From positions 18,240 to 82,239 of the forward strand of contig NZ_FMUX01000017.1 of NCBI RefSeq assembly GCF_900101345.1: a DNA stretch of 64,000 bases, written 5' to 3'. Positions 52,087 to 61,806 of the stretch are shown here, piece by piece. Below the pieces are notes generated by a model. It saw only the letters and a program-made list of their open reading frames with translations, made no database searches and was not told where the DNA came from. A program made the position numbers and the translations under genes. Numbering within the stretch: the stretch's first letter is position 1; every line of letters begins with the position of its first letter. The stretch is from Desulfoluna spongiiphila (GTDB lineage: Bacteria > Desulfobacterota > Desulfobacteria > Desulfobacterales > Desulfolunaceae).

Positions 52087-53652
52087 TTAACTGGGGCAGA
52101 TGGTTTCCCAGGGTTCCCGTTCTTCGGCCTGGGAGAAGATCTCCCGGTACTGAATGGCTTCGGCGACGTGGGGGGTGTCGATGGCTTCGCAGCCTTCAAG
52201 GTCGGCGATGGTGCGGGCCATTTTAAGGCAGCGCATCCAGGCGCGGGCCGAAAGGCCCAGGCGCTTGACAGCGGCTTCCAGCAGGTCCCGGGAGTCTTGT
52301 CCCACGGCGCAGAAAGACCGCACCTCACGGCTTCCCATCTGGCCGTTGAACCGGATGGGAAGGGCCTCAAACCGTGTTGCCTGCCGGGCCACGGCGGCAA
52401 CCACCCTTGCCCGGACATCTGCCGAGGGCTCTTCCGTGGTCTTTTTCCGTCCGGAAAGATCGTCGAAGGAGACGGCCGGGACCTCCACATGGAGGTCGAT
52501 GCGATCCAGAAGGGGCCCCGAGACCCGTCCCTGGTAGCGCTCCACCTGCACGGAAGAGCAGCGGCACTCCCGGCCGGGGTGGGTGGCGTACCCGCAGGGG
52601 CAGGGGTTCATGGCACAGACGAGGAGGGTGTCGCTGGGGTAGGTAATCTTGGTGCGGGCCCGGGCGATGTGGACGAGCCCATCTTCCAGGGGTTGTCTCA
52701 GGACATCCAGGACCCGTTTTTTGAATTCAGGCAGTTCATCTAAAAAGAGCACCCCGTTGTGGGATAGGCTCACCTCCCCGGGCATGGGGTTCTGGCCTCC
52801 GCCGATGAGACCGGCATCGGAGATGGTGTGGTGGGGTGATCGCACAGGGCGGGAGGTGATCAGGGGGGTCTCACTGCCCAGCAGGCCGGCTGCGGAGTGA
52901 ACCCGCGTGGTCTCTAAGGCCTCTTCAAAGGAGAGGGGAGGCAAAATAGAGGGCAGGGCCCGGGCCAGCATGGTCTTGCCTGAGCCCGGCGGTCCGTTCA
53001 TCAAGAGGTTATGGCGACCTGCGGCGGCGATCTCCAGGGCCCGCTTGGCGTGGTTCTGCCCCACGATATCGGAAAAATCCACGGGGCAGCCTTTGGCCTC
53101 GGATTCAAGCCCTGCAAAGGGCGGCTCAGGCGCCAGGGGCCGGATGCCCTTAAAAAAACCGACGGCTTCCGAGAGGCTGCCCACGGCATAGACCCGGATG
53201 CCCCGAACCACAGAGGCTTCGGTACGGTTTGCATGGGGGACCATGACGGCGTTCATCCCGCAGCGCCTGGCCTCCATGGCCATGGCCAGGACGCCCCGCA
53301 CCGGCTTGACCCGTCCGTCCAGGGCCAGCTCTCCGCAGATGAGAAACCCCGAAACCGCCCCTTCCGGCACCATGCCCGTGGCCGTGAGGACCCCCAAGGC
53401 CACGGGCAGGTCAAACCCGGTGCCCTCCTTGCGCATATCGGCCGGGGCCAGGTTCACGGTGATGCGATCCTTGGGAAACTGAAAGCCCGAGTTGGTCACC
53501 GCCGCCTTCACCCGCTCCCGGCTCTCCCGAACGGCGGCCTCGGCAAGCCCAACGGTGGTAAAGGCGGGAAGTCCCCTGGCGATATCCACTTCCACGTCCA
53601 CCACCCTGGCCTCCACCCCCACCAGTGCACTGCAGAAAACCCTGGCCAGCAC
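52087..53652 (-). CDS. comM: YifB/ComM family Mg-chelatase-like AAA ATPase
   Basis: This 521-residue protein has the N-terminal ChlI/Lon-like domain (EVDIARGLPAFTTVGLAEAAVRES split across residues 20-45). The AAA core has Walker A GPPGSGKTMLARALP and Walker B GVLFLDELPEF. The C-terminal Mg_chelatase_C domain contains MNPCPCGYATHPG and a cysteine pair. ComM is a hexameric helicase that promotes branch migration during natural transformation. It starts with GTG at 53652 after AAGGAGG. Confidence 0.93.
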   Translation of the reverse strand: MLARVFCSALVGVEARVVDVEVDIARGLPAFTTVGLAEAAVRESRERVKAAVTNSGFQFPKDRITVNLAPADMRKEGTGFDLPVALGVLTATGMVPEGAVSGFLICGELALDGRVKPVRGVLAMAMEARRCGMNAVMVPHANRTEASVVRGIRVYAVGSLSEAVGFFKGIRPLAPEPPFAGLESEAKGCPVDFSDIVGQNHAKRALEIAAAGRHNLLMNGPPGSGKTMLARALPSILPPLSFEEALETTRVHSAAGLLGSETPLITSRPVRSPHHTISDAGLIGGGQNPMPGEVSLSHNGVLFLDELPEFKKRVLDVLRQPLEDGLVHIARARTKITYPSDTLLVCAMNPCPCGYATHPGRECRCSSVQVERYQGRVSGPLLDRIDLHVEVPAVSFDDLSGRKKTTEEPSADVRARVVAAVARQATRFEALPIRFNGQMGSREVRSFCAVGQDSRDLLEAAVKRLGLSARAWMRCLKMARTIADLEGCEAIDTPHVAEAIQYREIFSQAEEREPWETICPS

Positions 53653-54044
53653 GCCCCCTCCTTTTCACCCCATGGGCCCCTGGAAGGCTCCGGGGTGACA
53701 ATGACTTTGATATTTCATGGTATTTAAGATATAAACCCACTAAGTTGAGATTTTTCCGAATAATCAGGGGCCATCTTCCATGGCACCCACATCCACCCGC
53801 GTGTGTCGACCTTAACAAGTCAAAACAGTGATACCACGCACAGACAGACGGCCCGGCAAGGGTTTAGGATGTCGACACGCCTGATGCGTTTATCAGACAA
53901 ACCCATCACACCACCATGCACAAACGATATGGATACGTCGGGAAAGACTCTCAAGGGATTAAGAAACGATCAGACACGATCAAAACGACGATACCGGGCG
54001 GGCCTTACGGGCTCCCCGCAGACGATACGGTGATGACAATTTAC
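53653..54044. other. Divergent intergenic region upstream of lpxC
   Basis: No gene is supportable. The stretch 53700-53770 is AT-rich. No clear promoter boxes or repeats were found. Confidence 0.45.
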
Positions 54045-54911
54045 ATGAATCAACGCACCTTAGCAAAACCTTTTTCATGCTCGGGAACCGGCGTCCACTC
54101 CGGTGTTCAGGTTAACCTGACCGTCCATCCGGCCCCCGCCAACCACGGCATCCGATTCCAGCGAAGCGACCTGCCGGACAGCCCCACCATCCGGGCCCTG
54201 TTCCGCAACGTCGTGGACACCAGCCTTGCCACGGTCATCGGTCAGGAGGGTGCCATCGTCTCCACCATCGAGCACCTCATGGCAACCTTTGCAGGCCTTG
54301 CCATCGACAACGCCCTGGTGACCATCGACGGGTACGAGATGCCCATCATGGACGGCAGCGCCCGGGTGTTTGCCCAGGGAATCACGGAGACGGGCATCGT
54401 GGAGCTTGACAAACCCCGGAGTGTCCTTGCCATCACGAAAAAAATCGAGCTGTGCGACGGGGACAAGCGGGTCACCGCCGTGCCGAGCGATCACTTCGCC
54501 ATCACCTGCGGCATCGCCTTCAATCACCCCATGATCAACGAGCAGAGCGTTACCCTGGACTCCCGGGACAACACCTTTCTCACAGAGATCAGCCCGGCCC
54601 GCACCTTCGGGTTCTACCGGGACATCAAGATGCTCAAGCTCTACGGCCTGGGCCGGGGTGCGGAGCTGGACACGGGCATCGCCCTCACCGACGACGGCAT
54701 CATGAACGAAGGGGGGCTCCGGTTTCCCGATGAGTTCGCACGCCACAAGCTCCTGGACTGCCTGGGGGACTTTTCCCTCCTCGGCATGCCCATCCTTGCG
54801 GAGATTACCACCAGCAAATCCGGCCATGCCTTTAACCACGCCTTCCTGGAAACCCTGTTCGAACACAAGGACTCCTGGGAAACCCGCACGGTGGAAGCCG
54901 ACGCCCTATGA
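54045..54911 (+). CDS. lpxC: UDP-3-O-acyl-N-acetylglucosamine deacetylase
   Basis: LpxC performs the committed zinc-dependent step of lipid A biosynthesis. The 288-residue protein starts MNQRTLAKPFSCSGTGVHSG, and carries the zinc-binding IEHLMATFAGL and HKLLDCLGD and the catalytic GHAFNHAF. GGTGATG nine bases before the ATG at 54045 and the family N-terminus set the start. Frames reaching back to 53916 look noncoding. The stop overlaps the DUF4390 start by four bases. Confidence 0.95.
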   Translation: MNQRTLAKPFSCSGTGVHSGVQVNLTVHPAPANHGIRFQRSDLPDSPTIRALFRNVVDTSLATVIGQEGAIVSTIEHLMATFAGLAIDNALVTIDGYEMPIMDGSARVFAQGITETGIVELDKPRSVLAITKKIELCDGDKRVTAVPSDHFAITCGIAFNHPMINEQSVTLDSRDNTFLTEISPARTFGFYRDIKMLKLYGLGRGAELDTGIALTDDGIMNEGGLRFPDEFARHKLLDCLGDFSLLGMPILAEITTSKSGHAFNHAFLETLFEHKDSWETRTVEADAL

Positions 54912-55480
54912 GAAGCCGCCGCACGACTCTTGCTGTCCTCGTGGTGACCCTGCTCCTTCTTCTCTCCACCGCTGCCGGGGCCGCGTCACAGGATCCCCGG
55001 CTTGCCAGCCTGACCATCACCAACACCCGGGACCACCTCCTTCTCTACACCGAGCTGGAGGGCGCCTTTGTGGAAAAGGTGGAAACCGCCGTTCAGAGCG
55101 GGGTGGAGACCACGGTCTCCTACTACATCGACATCTTTGAACAAAAAAGGTTCTGGTTTGACAAGCGCATCGCCTCCATCCGGGCCGAACACCGGGTAAA
55201 ATTCGATGCCATGAAAAAGGTGTATACCATCACCCGGTCCTGGGCTGAGCCCGAGAGCCTCACCACCGAAAGTTACGAGGAGGCCAAGCAGGTCATGAGC
55301 CGCCTGGAGGGGCTACGCGCAGCGGCCCTCACCGACCTGACCCGCGGGGAGGCCTACCAGATCAGGGCCAGGGCCCGACTGGAGGAGTTTACCCTGCCCG
55401 TCTACCTGAAATTCATAGGGCTCTTTGCCGACTTGGACGCCTTTGAAACCGACTGGCGACGCGCCGCATTCGTGTATTAG
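54908..55480 (+). CDS. DUF4390 family secreted/envelope protein
   Basis: This 190-residue protein has a signal peptide (about 1-27, with VLVVTLLLLLSTAAGA). The DUF4390 region follows, typified by LTITNTRDHLLLYTELEGAF and VSYYIDIFEQKRFWFDKRIA. Across betaproteobacteria and deltaproteobacteria DUF4390 genes stand next to NtrY-like sensors, as here, where the kinase gene starts eight bases after the stop. A role as a periplasmic partner of the sensor is plausible but unproven. Confidence 0.88.
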   Translation: MRSRRTTLAVLVVTLLLLLSTAAGAASQDPRLASLTITNTRDHLLLYTELEGAFVEKVETAVQSGVETTVSYYIDIFEQKRFWFDKRIASIRAEHRVKFDAMKKVYTITRSWAEPESLTTESYEEAKQVMSRLEGLRAAALTDLTRGEAYQIRARARLEEFTLPVYLKFIGLFADLDAFETDWRRAAFVY

Positions 55481-55488
55481 GAGGTGCC

Positions 55489-57795
55489 ATGACCCCTCCT
55501 GCCGACACGCCCCCCACCGAATCCCCCAAAAAGGCCCGCCGTCGCTATGGCGCGGGCCGCATGACCATGGACCTGGACATGGAACGGCCCTCGGCCGAGG
55601 CGGAAAAGAAGCGCCAGAAGCGGGAATTTCTCTTCATTGCCCTGCTCATCGTCACAGTGGGCCTCATCTCCTACGCCATCAGCAAGACCTCTAACTACGG
55701 CGCGAACTTCCCCATCTCCAACACCCTGATGATGTTCATTCTGATCAACATCAACATGATGTTGCTCCTGACCCTTATCATCCTTGTCTTCCGCAACCTG
55801 ACCAAGCTCTACTTTGACCGCCGGAAAAAGGCCATGGGCTCCAAGCTCCGGGTCAAGCTCGTCATCGCCTTCATCACCCTGACCCTGGTGCCGTCGGTGG
55901 TGCTTTTCTATTTTTCCATGCAGTTCATCTCCACCAGCATCGCCTACTGGTTCAACGCCCCTGTGGAGCAGGCCCTTGAGAACTCCCTGTCCATCGGACG
56001 GGAGCTGTACAACCACATCGAAAAAAACAACACCTTCTTTCTTGAACGCATCACTTACCAGCTGGACAAAAAGTACCTGGCCGCAACCAAAAAAGGCTCC
56101 CTGTCCAATTACATCGTGGTGAGCCAGCGCGCCTTCAACATAGACGCCATCGAGGTGTACGGAAAAAACACCGAGCGCCTCACCTTCTCCATCTCCTCGG
56201 ACACCGCCCCGGCCACCTTGAACCCCATCGCCGCAGGCGAGCTTCAGAAATCGGCCCAGTCCAAGGGCGTCCACACCGTCATCGAAGAGAGCGGGGGCCG
56301 CGAGCTGATCCGAAGCATCGCCACAGTGCCCTTCGGGGCCGAGCGCCAGGACGCCCGGGCCTACGTGGTCATCACCATCCGGGTCTCCAGGGAGCTGGTG
56401 GAAAACATCTCCTCGGTCACCCGGGGCTTTGAAGAGTATCAGCAGATCAAGCTGATGAAAAAACCCATCCGCACCACCTACTTTATCGCCCTGTCCATCG
56501 TGGCCCTGCTGGTTCTCTTCTGCGCCATCTGGTTCGCCTTTTACCTGGCCCGGTCCATCACCATCCCCATCATGGAGCTTGCCAAGGGCACGCGGCGCGT
56601 GGCCGAAGGGGACCTCTCCTTTCACATCGACGTGGTCTCAAACGACGAAATCGGCAGCCTGGTGGTGGACTTCAACAAGATGACCCGGGACCTTGGGATC
56701 AGCCGGGAACAGCTGGCCCTCTCCGCCCGCATGCTCAAGGAACAGAACCTGGAGATCGAAGAGCAGCGGCAGTACATGGAAATTGTCCTGCAGAGCGTTT
56801 CCGCCGGGGTCATCTCCCTGGACCCCTCGGGCCATGTGGCCACCATCAACAAGTCTGCCGAGCGCATGCTCCAGGTCAAGAGCAAGCATGTGATCCGCCA
56901 TCACTACACCGAGCTCCTGGGGGGCCAGGAAAACCAGACGGCCAAAGAGATCTCGGAAAAACTCGAAAACTCCGGAAACGGCATCAACTTCCCCGTCTCC
57001 CTTGCGGTCAATGGAAAGCCCCGCAGTTTCAATGTCCACTCCACCACCTTAAGGGACGACAACGGCAACCCCATGGGCCTGGTCATCGTCTTTGACGACA
57101 TGACGGAACTTGAGAAAATTCAGCGCCTCGCCGCCTGGCGGGAGGTGGCACGACGCATCGCCCACGAGGTCAAAAACCCCCTGACCCCCATTGCCCTGTC
57201 CGCCGAGCGCCTCAAGCGCCGGTACTCCAAGGTGGTGGCCGAGCCGGTCTTCGACGAGTGCACCCGAACCATCATCGAACACGTGGACCTCATCCGTAAC
57301 CTGGTGAACTCCTTTGCCTCCTTTGCCCGGTTTCCCACCGCCAATCCGGAGCCCTGCGAGCTTCCTCCCATCGTGGAGGACTGCCTGGTCCTCTACCGGG
57401 AAGGCCTTCCGGATATTGAGTTTACAGTTCAGTTTGTAAATGATATTCCCCTTTTGAATCTCGACCGTCAGTTGATCAAGCAGGCCCTCATCAACCTGAT
57501 CGAAAACGCCGTTGCGGCTGTTCGGGGCCGAGGGCGAATCGCCCTGTCCCTTTCGTACAACAGCCTCAAACAGGTGGTCACCCTGGAGGTGGCCGACTCT
57601 GGAACCGGCATCCCCGATCCCGTCAAAGCCCGGCTCTTTGAGCCCTATTTTTCGACAAAAAAATCGGGAACCGGCCTGGGCCTTGCCATCGTCAACTCCA
57701 TTGTATCTGATCATAACGCCGAAATCCGGGTGCTGGACAACGATCCCAGCGGTACCCGCTTCGTCATTGAATTCCCGGTACAGGCCCCGGCCTGA
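55489..57795 (+). CDS. ntrY: NtrY-like membrane sensor histidine kinase
   Basis: This 768-residue protein has three clustered transmembrane segments (about 40-145), a periplasmic sensor region, another segment (about 327-350) and a HAMP domain (about 350-405). A PAS domain (about 430-530) precedes the kinase core. The phosphorylated histidine lies in RRIAHEVKNPLTPIALSAERL-type sequence, followed by NLIENAVAAV and the ATP lid FSTKKSGTGLGLAIV. This architecture is that of NtrY, and the partner regulator follows 45 bases later. Confidence 0.92.
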   Translation: MTPPADTPPTESPKKARRRYGAGRMTMDLDMERPSAEAEKKRQKREFLFIALLIVTVGLISYAISKTSNYGANFPISNTLMMFILININMMLLLTLIILVFRNLTKLYFDRRKKAMGSKLRVKLVIAFITLTLVPSVVLFYFSMQFISTSIAYWFNAPVEQALENSLSIGRELYNHIEKNNTFFLERITYQLDKKYLAATKKGSLSNYIVVSQRAFNIDAIEVYGKNTERLTFSISSDTAPATLNPIAAGELQKSAQSKGVHTVIEESGGRELIRSIATVPFGAERQDARAYVVITIRVSRELVENISSVTRGFEEYQQIKLMKKPIRTTYFIALSIVALLVLFCAIWFAFYLARSITIPIMELAKGTRRVAEGDLSFHIDVVSNDEIGSLVVDFNKMTRDLGISREQLALSARMLKEQNLEIEEQRQYMEIVLQSVSAGVISLDPSGHVATINKSAERMLQVKSKHVIRHHYTELLGGQENQTAKEISEKLENSGNGINFPVSLAVNGKPRSFNVHSTTLRDDNGNPMGLVIVFDDMTELEKIQRLAAWREVARRIAHEVKNPLTPIALSAERLKRRYSKVVAEPVFDECTRTIIEHVDLIRNLVNSFASFARFPTANPEPCELPPIVEDCLVLYREGLPDIEFTVQFVNDIPLLNLDRQLIKQALINLIENAVAAVRGRGRIALSLSYNSLKQVVTLEVADSGTGIPDPVKARLFEPYFSTKKSGTGLGLAIVNSIVSDHNAEIRVLDNDPSGTRFVIEFPVQAPA

Positions 57796-57840
57796 GCCCG
57801 GCTTCGGCTCACCCGGTGAGCCCGCCAAGGAGAAGACCTT

Positions 57841-59190
57841 ATGTTTCCAACCCTGCTTATTGTGGATGACGAGCAGCCCATCCTCCACTCCCTGGAGGGG
57901 CTGCTCTCCGACGAGGGATTTAACGTCCTGACCGCTCCCAACGGCTATGAATGCCTGAAAACCATCGACGCCGAGCACCCCGACCTGGTACTTCTGGACA
58001 TCTGGATGCCGGGCTTAGACGGCATCGAGACCCTGCGCGAGATCAAAAAATCCCACCCGGATATTCCCGTTATCATGATCTCCGGCCACGGCACCATCGA
58101 CACGGCGGTAACTGCCACCAAATACGGGGCCTTCAGCTTTATCGAAAAGCCCATCAGCATCGACAAAGTCATCGTGGCCATCAACAACGCCCTGAACTTT
58201 CGCAAGCTGGAGGAAGAGAACCGCTTCCTGCGCACCCGCATGATCGCCAAAAATGCCATCGACGGCTCCAGCCCCCCCATCCTCGCCTTAAAACAGCAGA
58301 TCATCGCGGCGGCTCCCACGGAAGCCCCCATCTTGATCACCGGCGAAAACGGCACCGGAAAAGAGCTGGCCGCGCGCACCATCCACCAGTTCAGCACCCA
58401 CTCGGAGAGCCCTTTAATCACCGTCAACTGCGCCGCCATCCCGGAGGCCCTTTTTGAAAGCGAGCTCCTGGGCCACGAAAAAGGCGCCTTTGAAGGCGCC
58501 AAGGCAAAACACATCGGTCGCTTTGAGCTGGCCGACGGGGGAACCCTCTTCTTCAACGAGATCGGGGACATGAACCTGGCCAACCAGGGCAAGCTGCTCC
58601 AGGTCATCGAAGAGAAACGCTTCTGCCGCTTGGGGGGCAGCCGGGTCATCGACGTCAACGTGCGCATCATCGCCGCCACCAACAAAGACCTGAGAAAAGA
58701 GATCGAAGAGGGCCGCTTCCGGGAAGACCTCTACTTCCGCCTCAACGGGGTGCCCCTGGACATGCCCCCTTTGAGGAACCGGCTGGAGGACCTTCCCCTG
58801 CTTGTGGAGCGTTTTACCCAGGCGTGGTGCAAAACCACCGAGTCCGAGCCGAAAGCCTTCGGGCAGGATGCCATGGAAGCCCTTGCCGATCACAGCTGGC
58901 CGGGCAACGTGCGGGAGCTGAAAAACCTGGTGGAGCGCCTGCTCATCACCGTCAACAAAGAGACCATCTCCCTCACCGATCTGCCCACCCCCTACCGCGC
59001 CTCAGAGCCCAAAGAGGCGGCAGGAGGACTCTCGGACCTGGCCGACATCTCCGACTTCAAACAGGCCAAGGAAGCCTTTGAGCGGGAGTACATCAAACGG
59101 CGACTTGCCGAGTGCGGCAACGACACGGCGGCGGCGGCCAAGAGCTTAGGGGTCAGCAAGGGCCACATCACCAGAATCCTTAAACCGTAA
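57841..59190 (+). CDS. ntrX: NtrX-like response regulator with altered sigma-54 contact loop
   Basis: This 449-residue protein has a receiver domain (DDEQPILHSLEGLL, phosphoacceptor in LVLLDIWMPGLDG near residue 52). A AAA domain follows with Walker A GENGTGKE. A Fis-type helix-turn-helix (NDTAAAAKSLGVSKGHITRIL) ends it. The sigma-54 contact loop reads GAFEGA rather than GAFTGA, and Walker B reads LFFNEIGD rather than FLDEIGD. It therefore may not activate sigma-54 promoters and could act as a repressor or sigma-70 regulator, as reported for some alphaproteobacterial NtrX. Confidence 0.9.
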   Translation: MFPTLLIVDDEQPILHSLEGLLSDEGFNVLTAPNGYECLKTIDAEHPDLVLLDIWMPGLDGIETLREIKKSHPDIPVIMISGHGTIDTAVTATKYGAFSFIEKPISIDKVIVAINNALNFRKLEEENRFLRTRMIAKNAIDGSSPPILALKQQIIAAAPTEAPILITGENGTGKELAARTIHQFSTHSESPLITVNCAAIPEALFESELLGHEKGAFEGAKAKHIGRFELADGGTLFFNEIGDMNLANQGKLLQVIEEKRFCRLGGSRVIDVNVRIIAATNKDLRKEIEEGRFREDLYFRLNGVPLDMPPLRNRLEDLPLLVERFTQAWCKTTESEPKAFGQDAMEALADHSWPGNVRELKNLVERLLITVNKETISLTDLPTPYRASEPKEAAGGLSDLADISDFKQAKEAFEREYIKRRLAECGNDTAAAAKSLGVSKGHITRILKP

Positions 59191-59209
59191 GGGGTATCAG
59201 GCATCATCC

Positions 59210-59758
59210 ATGCGCATTATTGGTGGAGAACGACGTAAAAAAAAGCTCCTGGCCGTTCCCGGCCTGGCCACCCGGCCCACCACGGACCGGGTGAAAGAGA
59301 CCCTCTTCAACATCATCCAGGCCCGCGTCAGGGGAGCCTTTGTGCTGGATCTCTTTTCAGGCACCGGCGCCCTGGGCCTTGAGGCCCTCAGCAGGGGAGC
59401 CGACCGCTGCCTCTTTGTGGACAACCAGAAGCAGGCCCTTGAGACCTGCCGGAAAAACATCGCCGCCTGCCGTTTTGAGGAGAAAAGCACCGTCATCCAG
59501 TGGGACATCGCCCGCAACTTAGGCTGCCTCGCCCGCTACCGCACGCCTTTGGACCTGGTATTCATGGACCCCCCGTACAGCAAGGGCCTGGCCGACCTGG
59601 CCCTGTCCCACCTCATCCAGGCGGGTGCCCTGGCTCCCGAGGGACTGGTGGTGGTGGAACACGCGGCCGGGGATGCTCCGGTCCCTCCGGAGGGAGTGAT
59701 CCTTACCGAGACCCGGCAATACGGCACCACGGCCCTCTCCTTTCTCTCCCCGCCCTGA
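59210..59758 (+). CDS. rsmD: 16S rRNA (guanine(966)-N2)-methyltransferase
   Basis: RsmD methylates G966 in the 30S head. The 182-residue protein begins MRIIGGERRKKKL and TRPTTDRVKETLFNI, carries the SAM loop VLDLFSGTGALGLEALSRGA, and ends its catalytic motif with FMDPPYSKG. It starts 19 bases after ntrX. In many bacteria rsmD precedes coaD, as here, although a 265-base gap separates them. Confidence 0.95.
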   Translation: MRIIGGERRKKKLLAVPGLATRPTTDRVKETLFNIIQARVRGAFVLDLFSGTGALGLEALSRGADRCLFVDNQKQALETCRKNIAACRFEEKSTVIQWDIARNLGCLARYRTPLDLVFMDPPYSKGLADLALSHLIQAGALAPEGLVVVEHAAGDAPVPPEGVILTETRQYGTTALSFLSPP

Positions 59759-60023
59759 AAAAGCCCTACGGCCACCCTGGTGACCCCGGAAACACGCGTC
59801 ATCCGCCCTTTCCGGGGCAACCCCCCATAATTCATGGGGTTCCCGACATGCCTACCCACCCGGGGGGGCGTGACCTGTGCCTGTACCCGGCATACAACGC
59901 CCCTTCCCAGACCCCTAACATATGCAATTTTCGGTAAAAAAGGGTGTTCGCTCTCAGTGTTTTGTGTTAGAGCTTCTCTGATATTGGGCCCACTGTTCAT
60001 TCAGCGAAAAAGGATCTGACACC

Positions 60024-60521
60024 ATGGAAACAATTGCCGTTTACCCCGGTTCCTTCGACCCCCTCACCAATGGCCACATCGACCTTGTGGAACGTGGACT
60101 GAAAATTTTCGACAAGGTGGTCATTGTGACCCTCAACAACAGGGCAAAAAAGCCCCTCTTTGCCGTGGAAGAGCGCCTGGCCATGATCCGGGACTGTTTT
60201 AAGGGAATGGATTCGGTGGAGGTGGATGCCTTTGACGGCCTGGTGGTGGATTACGCACGGAAACGAAACGCCAACGCCATCCTCCGGGGCATGCGGGCGG
60301 TCTCCGACTTTGAAAATGAATTTCAGATGGCCATGTTCAACAGGCGCCTCAACCGAGATGTCCAGACGGTGTTTCTCATGACCGGTATGCGCTGGATCTT
60401 CACCAGCTCATCCGGCATCAAGGAAGTGGCCAGCTTTGGCGGAGACGTCTCCGGCATGGTGCCCCCCTCCATCGAGAAGAAACTCAAAGAAAAATTTCAT
60501 AAGGCATACAGCAAGGGTTAA
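60024..60521 (+). CDS. coaD: Phosphopantetheine adenylyltransferase
   Basis: CoaD makes dephospho-CoA from 4'-phosphopantetheine and ATP. The 165-residue protein is of standard length, with nucleotide-binding AVYPGSFDPLTNGHIDLV, the ILRGMRAVSDFENEFQM region and FTSSSGIKEVASFGG near the C-terminus, corresponding to the usual ISSxxxKE motif. AAAAAGGA precedes the ATG. The LysR gene starts five bases after the stop. Confidence 0.96.
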   Translation: METIAVYPGSFDPLTNGHIDLVERGLKIFDKVVIVTLNNRAKKPLFAVEERLAMIRDCFKGMDSVEVDAFDGLVVDYARKRNANAILRGMRAVSDFENEFQMAMFNRRLNRDVQTVFLMTGMRWIFTSSSGIKEVASFGGDVSGMVPPSIEKKLKEKFHKAYSKG

Positions 60522-60526
60522 CGGGC

Positions 60527-61417
60527 ATGGATTTCTGGCAACTGACCATATTCTGCAAGGTAGTGGAGTTTAAAAGCTTTTCACGGGCCGCCGAAGCGAT
60601 CTACCTCTCCCAGCCCACGGTGAGCAGCCACATCAAGGACCTGGAGGAGCACTGCGGATTTCGCCTCCTCGACCGCCTGGGCAAAGAGGTGCTGCCCACC
60701 AAGGCAGGGGAGCTGCTCTTCAGCTACGCCAAGCGCCTGCTCGCCCTGCGCGATGAAACAGAAACCGCCCTCTCCCAGTTCCGGGGCATCACCAAGGGCA
60801 CCTTGAACTTGGGCGGAAGCACCATCCCCGGCGGGTACATCCTCCCGTCCATCATCGGACGCTTTGCCAAGGCCCACCCCGAGGTGCAGATTTCGCTGAC
60901 CATCCGGGACACCCGGGAAATTGCCGACGGCATTTTAAACGGAGACGTGGAGCTTGCCGTTACCGGGGCGCCCTTATCGGACCCGGCCATCTTCCAGGAG
61001 CCCCTCTTCGAAGACGACATGCGCCTCATTGTCCCCGCCGGTCACCCCTGGGCAAAACGAAAAAGCATCCCCATGGAGATGCTGAAAGCCGAGCCCTTCG
61101 TGACCCGGGAAAAAGGCTCCGGCACTTTAAAATCCCTGGATCAGAGCCTCACCGACGCCGGGTTCAACCCCTCATGCCTTAAAATCGCTGCCCGCATGGG
61201 CAACACCGTCTCCGTCTGCGAAGCGGTAAAGTGTGGTGTGGGGGTCTCCATCCTCTCCACCCGCGCCGTGGAACGGGACATCCAGGCAGGCCTTCTGGCC
61301 GCCATCGCCATTGAAGGGGTCGACCTCAAGCGCTCCTTTTACCTTACCCGCCACAAAAAACGCACGCCCTCCCCGCTGGCAGACGCCTTTGCCGACTTTC
61401 TCAGAAAAGCCAATTAA
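60527..61417 (+). CDS. LysR family transcriptional regulator
   Basis: This 296-residue regulator has an N-terminal winged helix (LTIFCKVVEFKSFSRAAEAI, LSQPTVSSHIKDLEE) and a LysR substrate-binding domain (about 90-290, GGSTIPGGYILPSII). Overall it resembles the LysR regulators linked to selenium metabolism in deltaproteobacteria, but no sel genes are present, so the target is open. It overlaps the coaD transcription unit. A family A element begins seven bases after the stop. Confidence 0.88.
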   Translation: MDFWQLTIFCKVVEFKSFSRAAEAIYLSQPTVSSHIKDLEEHCGFRLLDRLGKEVLPTKAGELLFSYAKRLLALRDETETALSQFRGITKGTLNLGGSTIPGGYILPSIIGRFAKAHPEVQISLTIRDTREIADGILNGDVELAVTGAPLSDPAIFQEPLFEDDMRLIVPAGHPWAKRKSIPMEMLKAEPFVTREKGSGTLKSLDQSLTDAGFNPSCLKIAARMGNTVSVCEAVKCGVGVSILSTRAVERDIQAGLLAAIAIEGVDLKRSFYLTRHKKRTPSPLADAFADFLRKAN

Positions 61418-61423
61418 AAAAAA

Positions 61424-61612
61424 GCCTCCGGCGGCAAGGTGTGCCACCTTGATAGCTGGTTGCGGATGCGTTTTTCCCCTCGTTCCTCGGGGAAAATCAC
61501 ATCCGCCTTTGACCAAGGCTGGACTGAATATGTCTTTTAAAAACCTATTTGTTAAACGTTCTAAAAGTTTAGTCCCCGGCAGGGGCGCCGGAGGCATAAG
61601 CTGAATAGGTAC
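61424..61612 (+). repeat. Family A element, complete short form with outer motif
   Basis: Termini GCCTCCGGCGGC (61424-61435) and GGCGCCGGAGGC (61584-61595), followed by ATAAGCTGAATAGGTAC. The CAAGGTG-TGC-CACCTTG stem is intact. The third stem is degraded (AAACGTTC against AAAAGTTT). From 61613 to 61806 nothing identifiable is present. Confidence 0.9.
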
Positions 61613-61806
61613 AAAAAAGGTTGCCAAACAGTTTTGTTTGTAAACCACGCTGAATGCGGATTTCATTTGACCCGAGGCACAAAGAGGGGAGGAAACGCCC
61701 CCCGCCCGCAGCTTATGGGCGACTGACAGCCATGGCATCCCCACGCACTTCGCGCGAATGCGGACGCGAAGCGCTAAGAAATACGGTAGCCTGATCGCAT
61801 TCGCAA

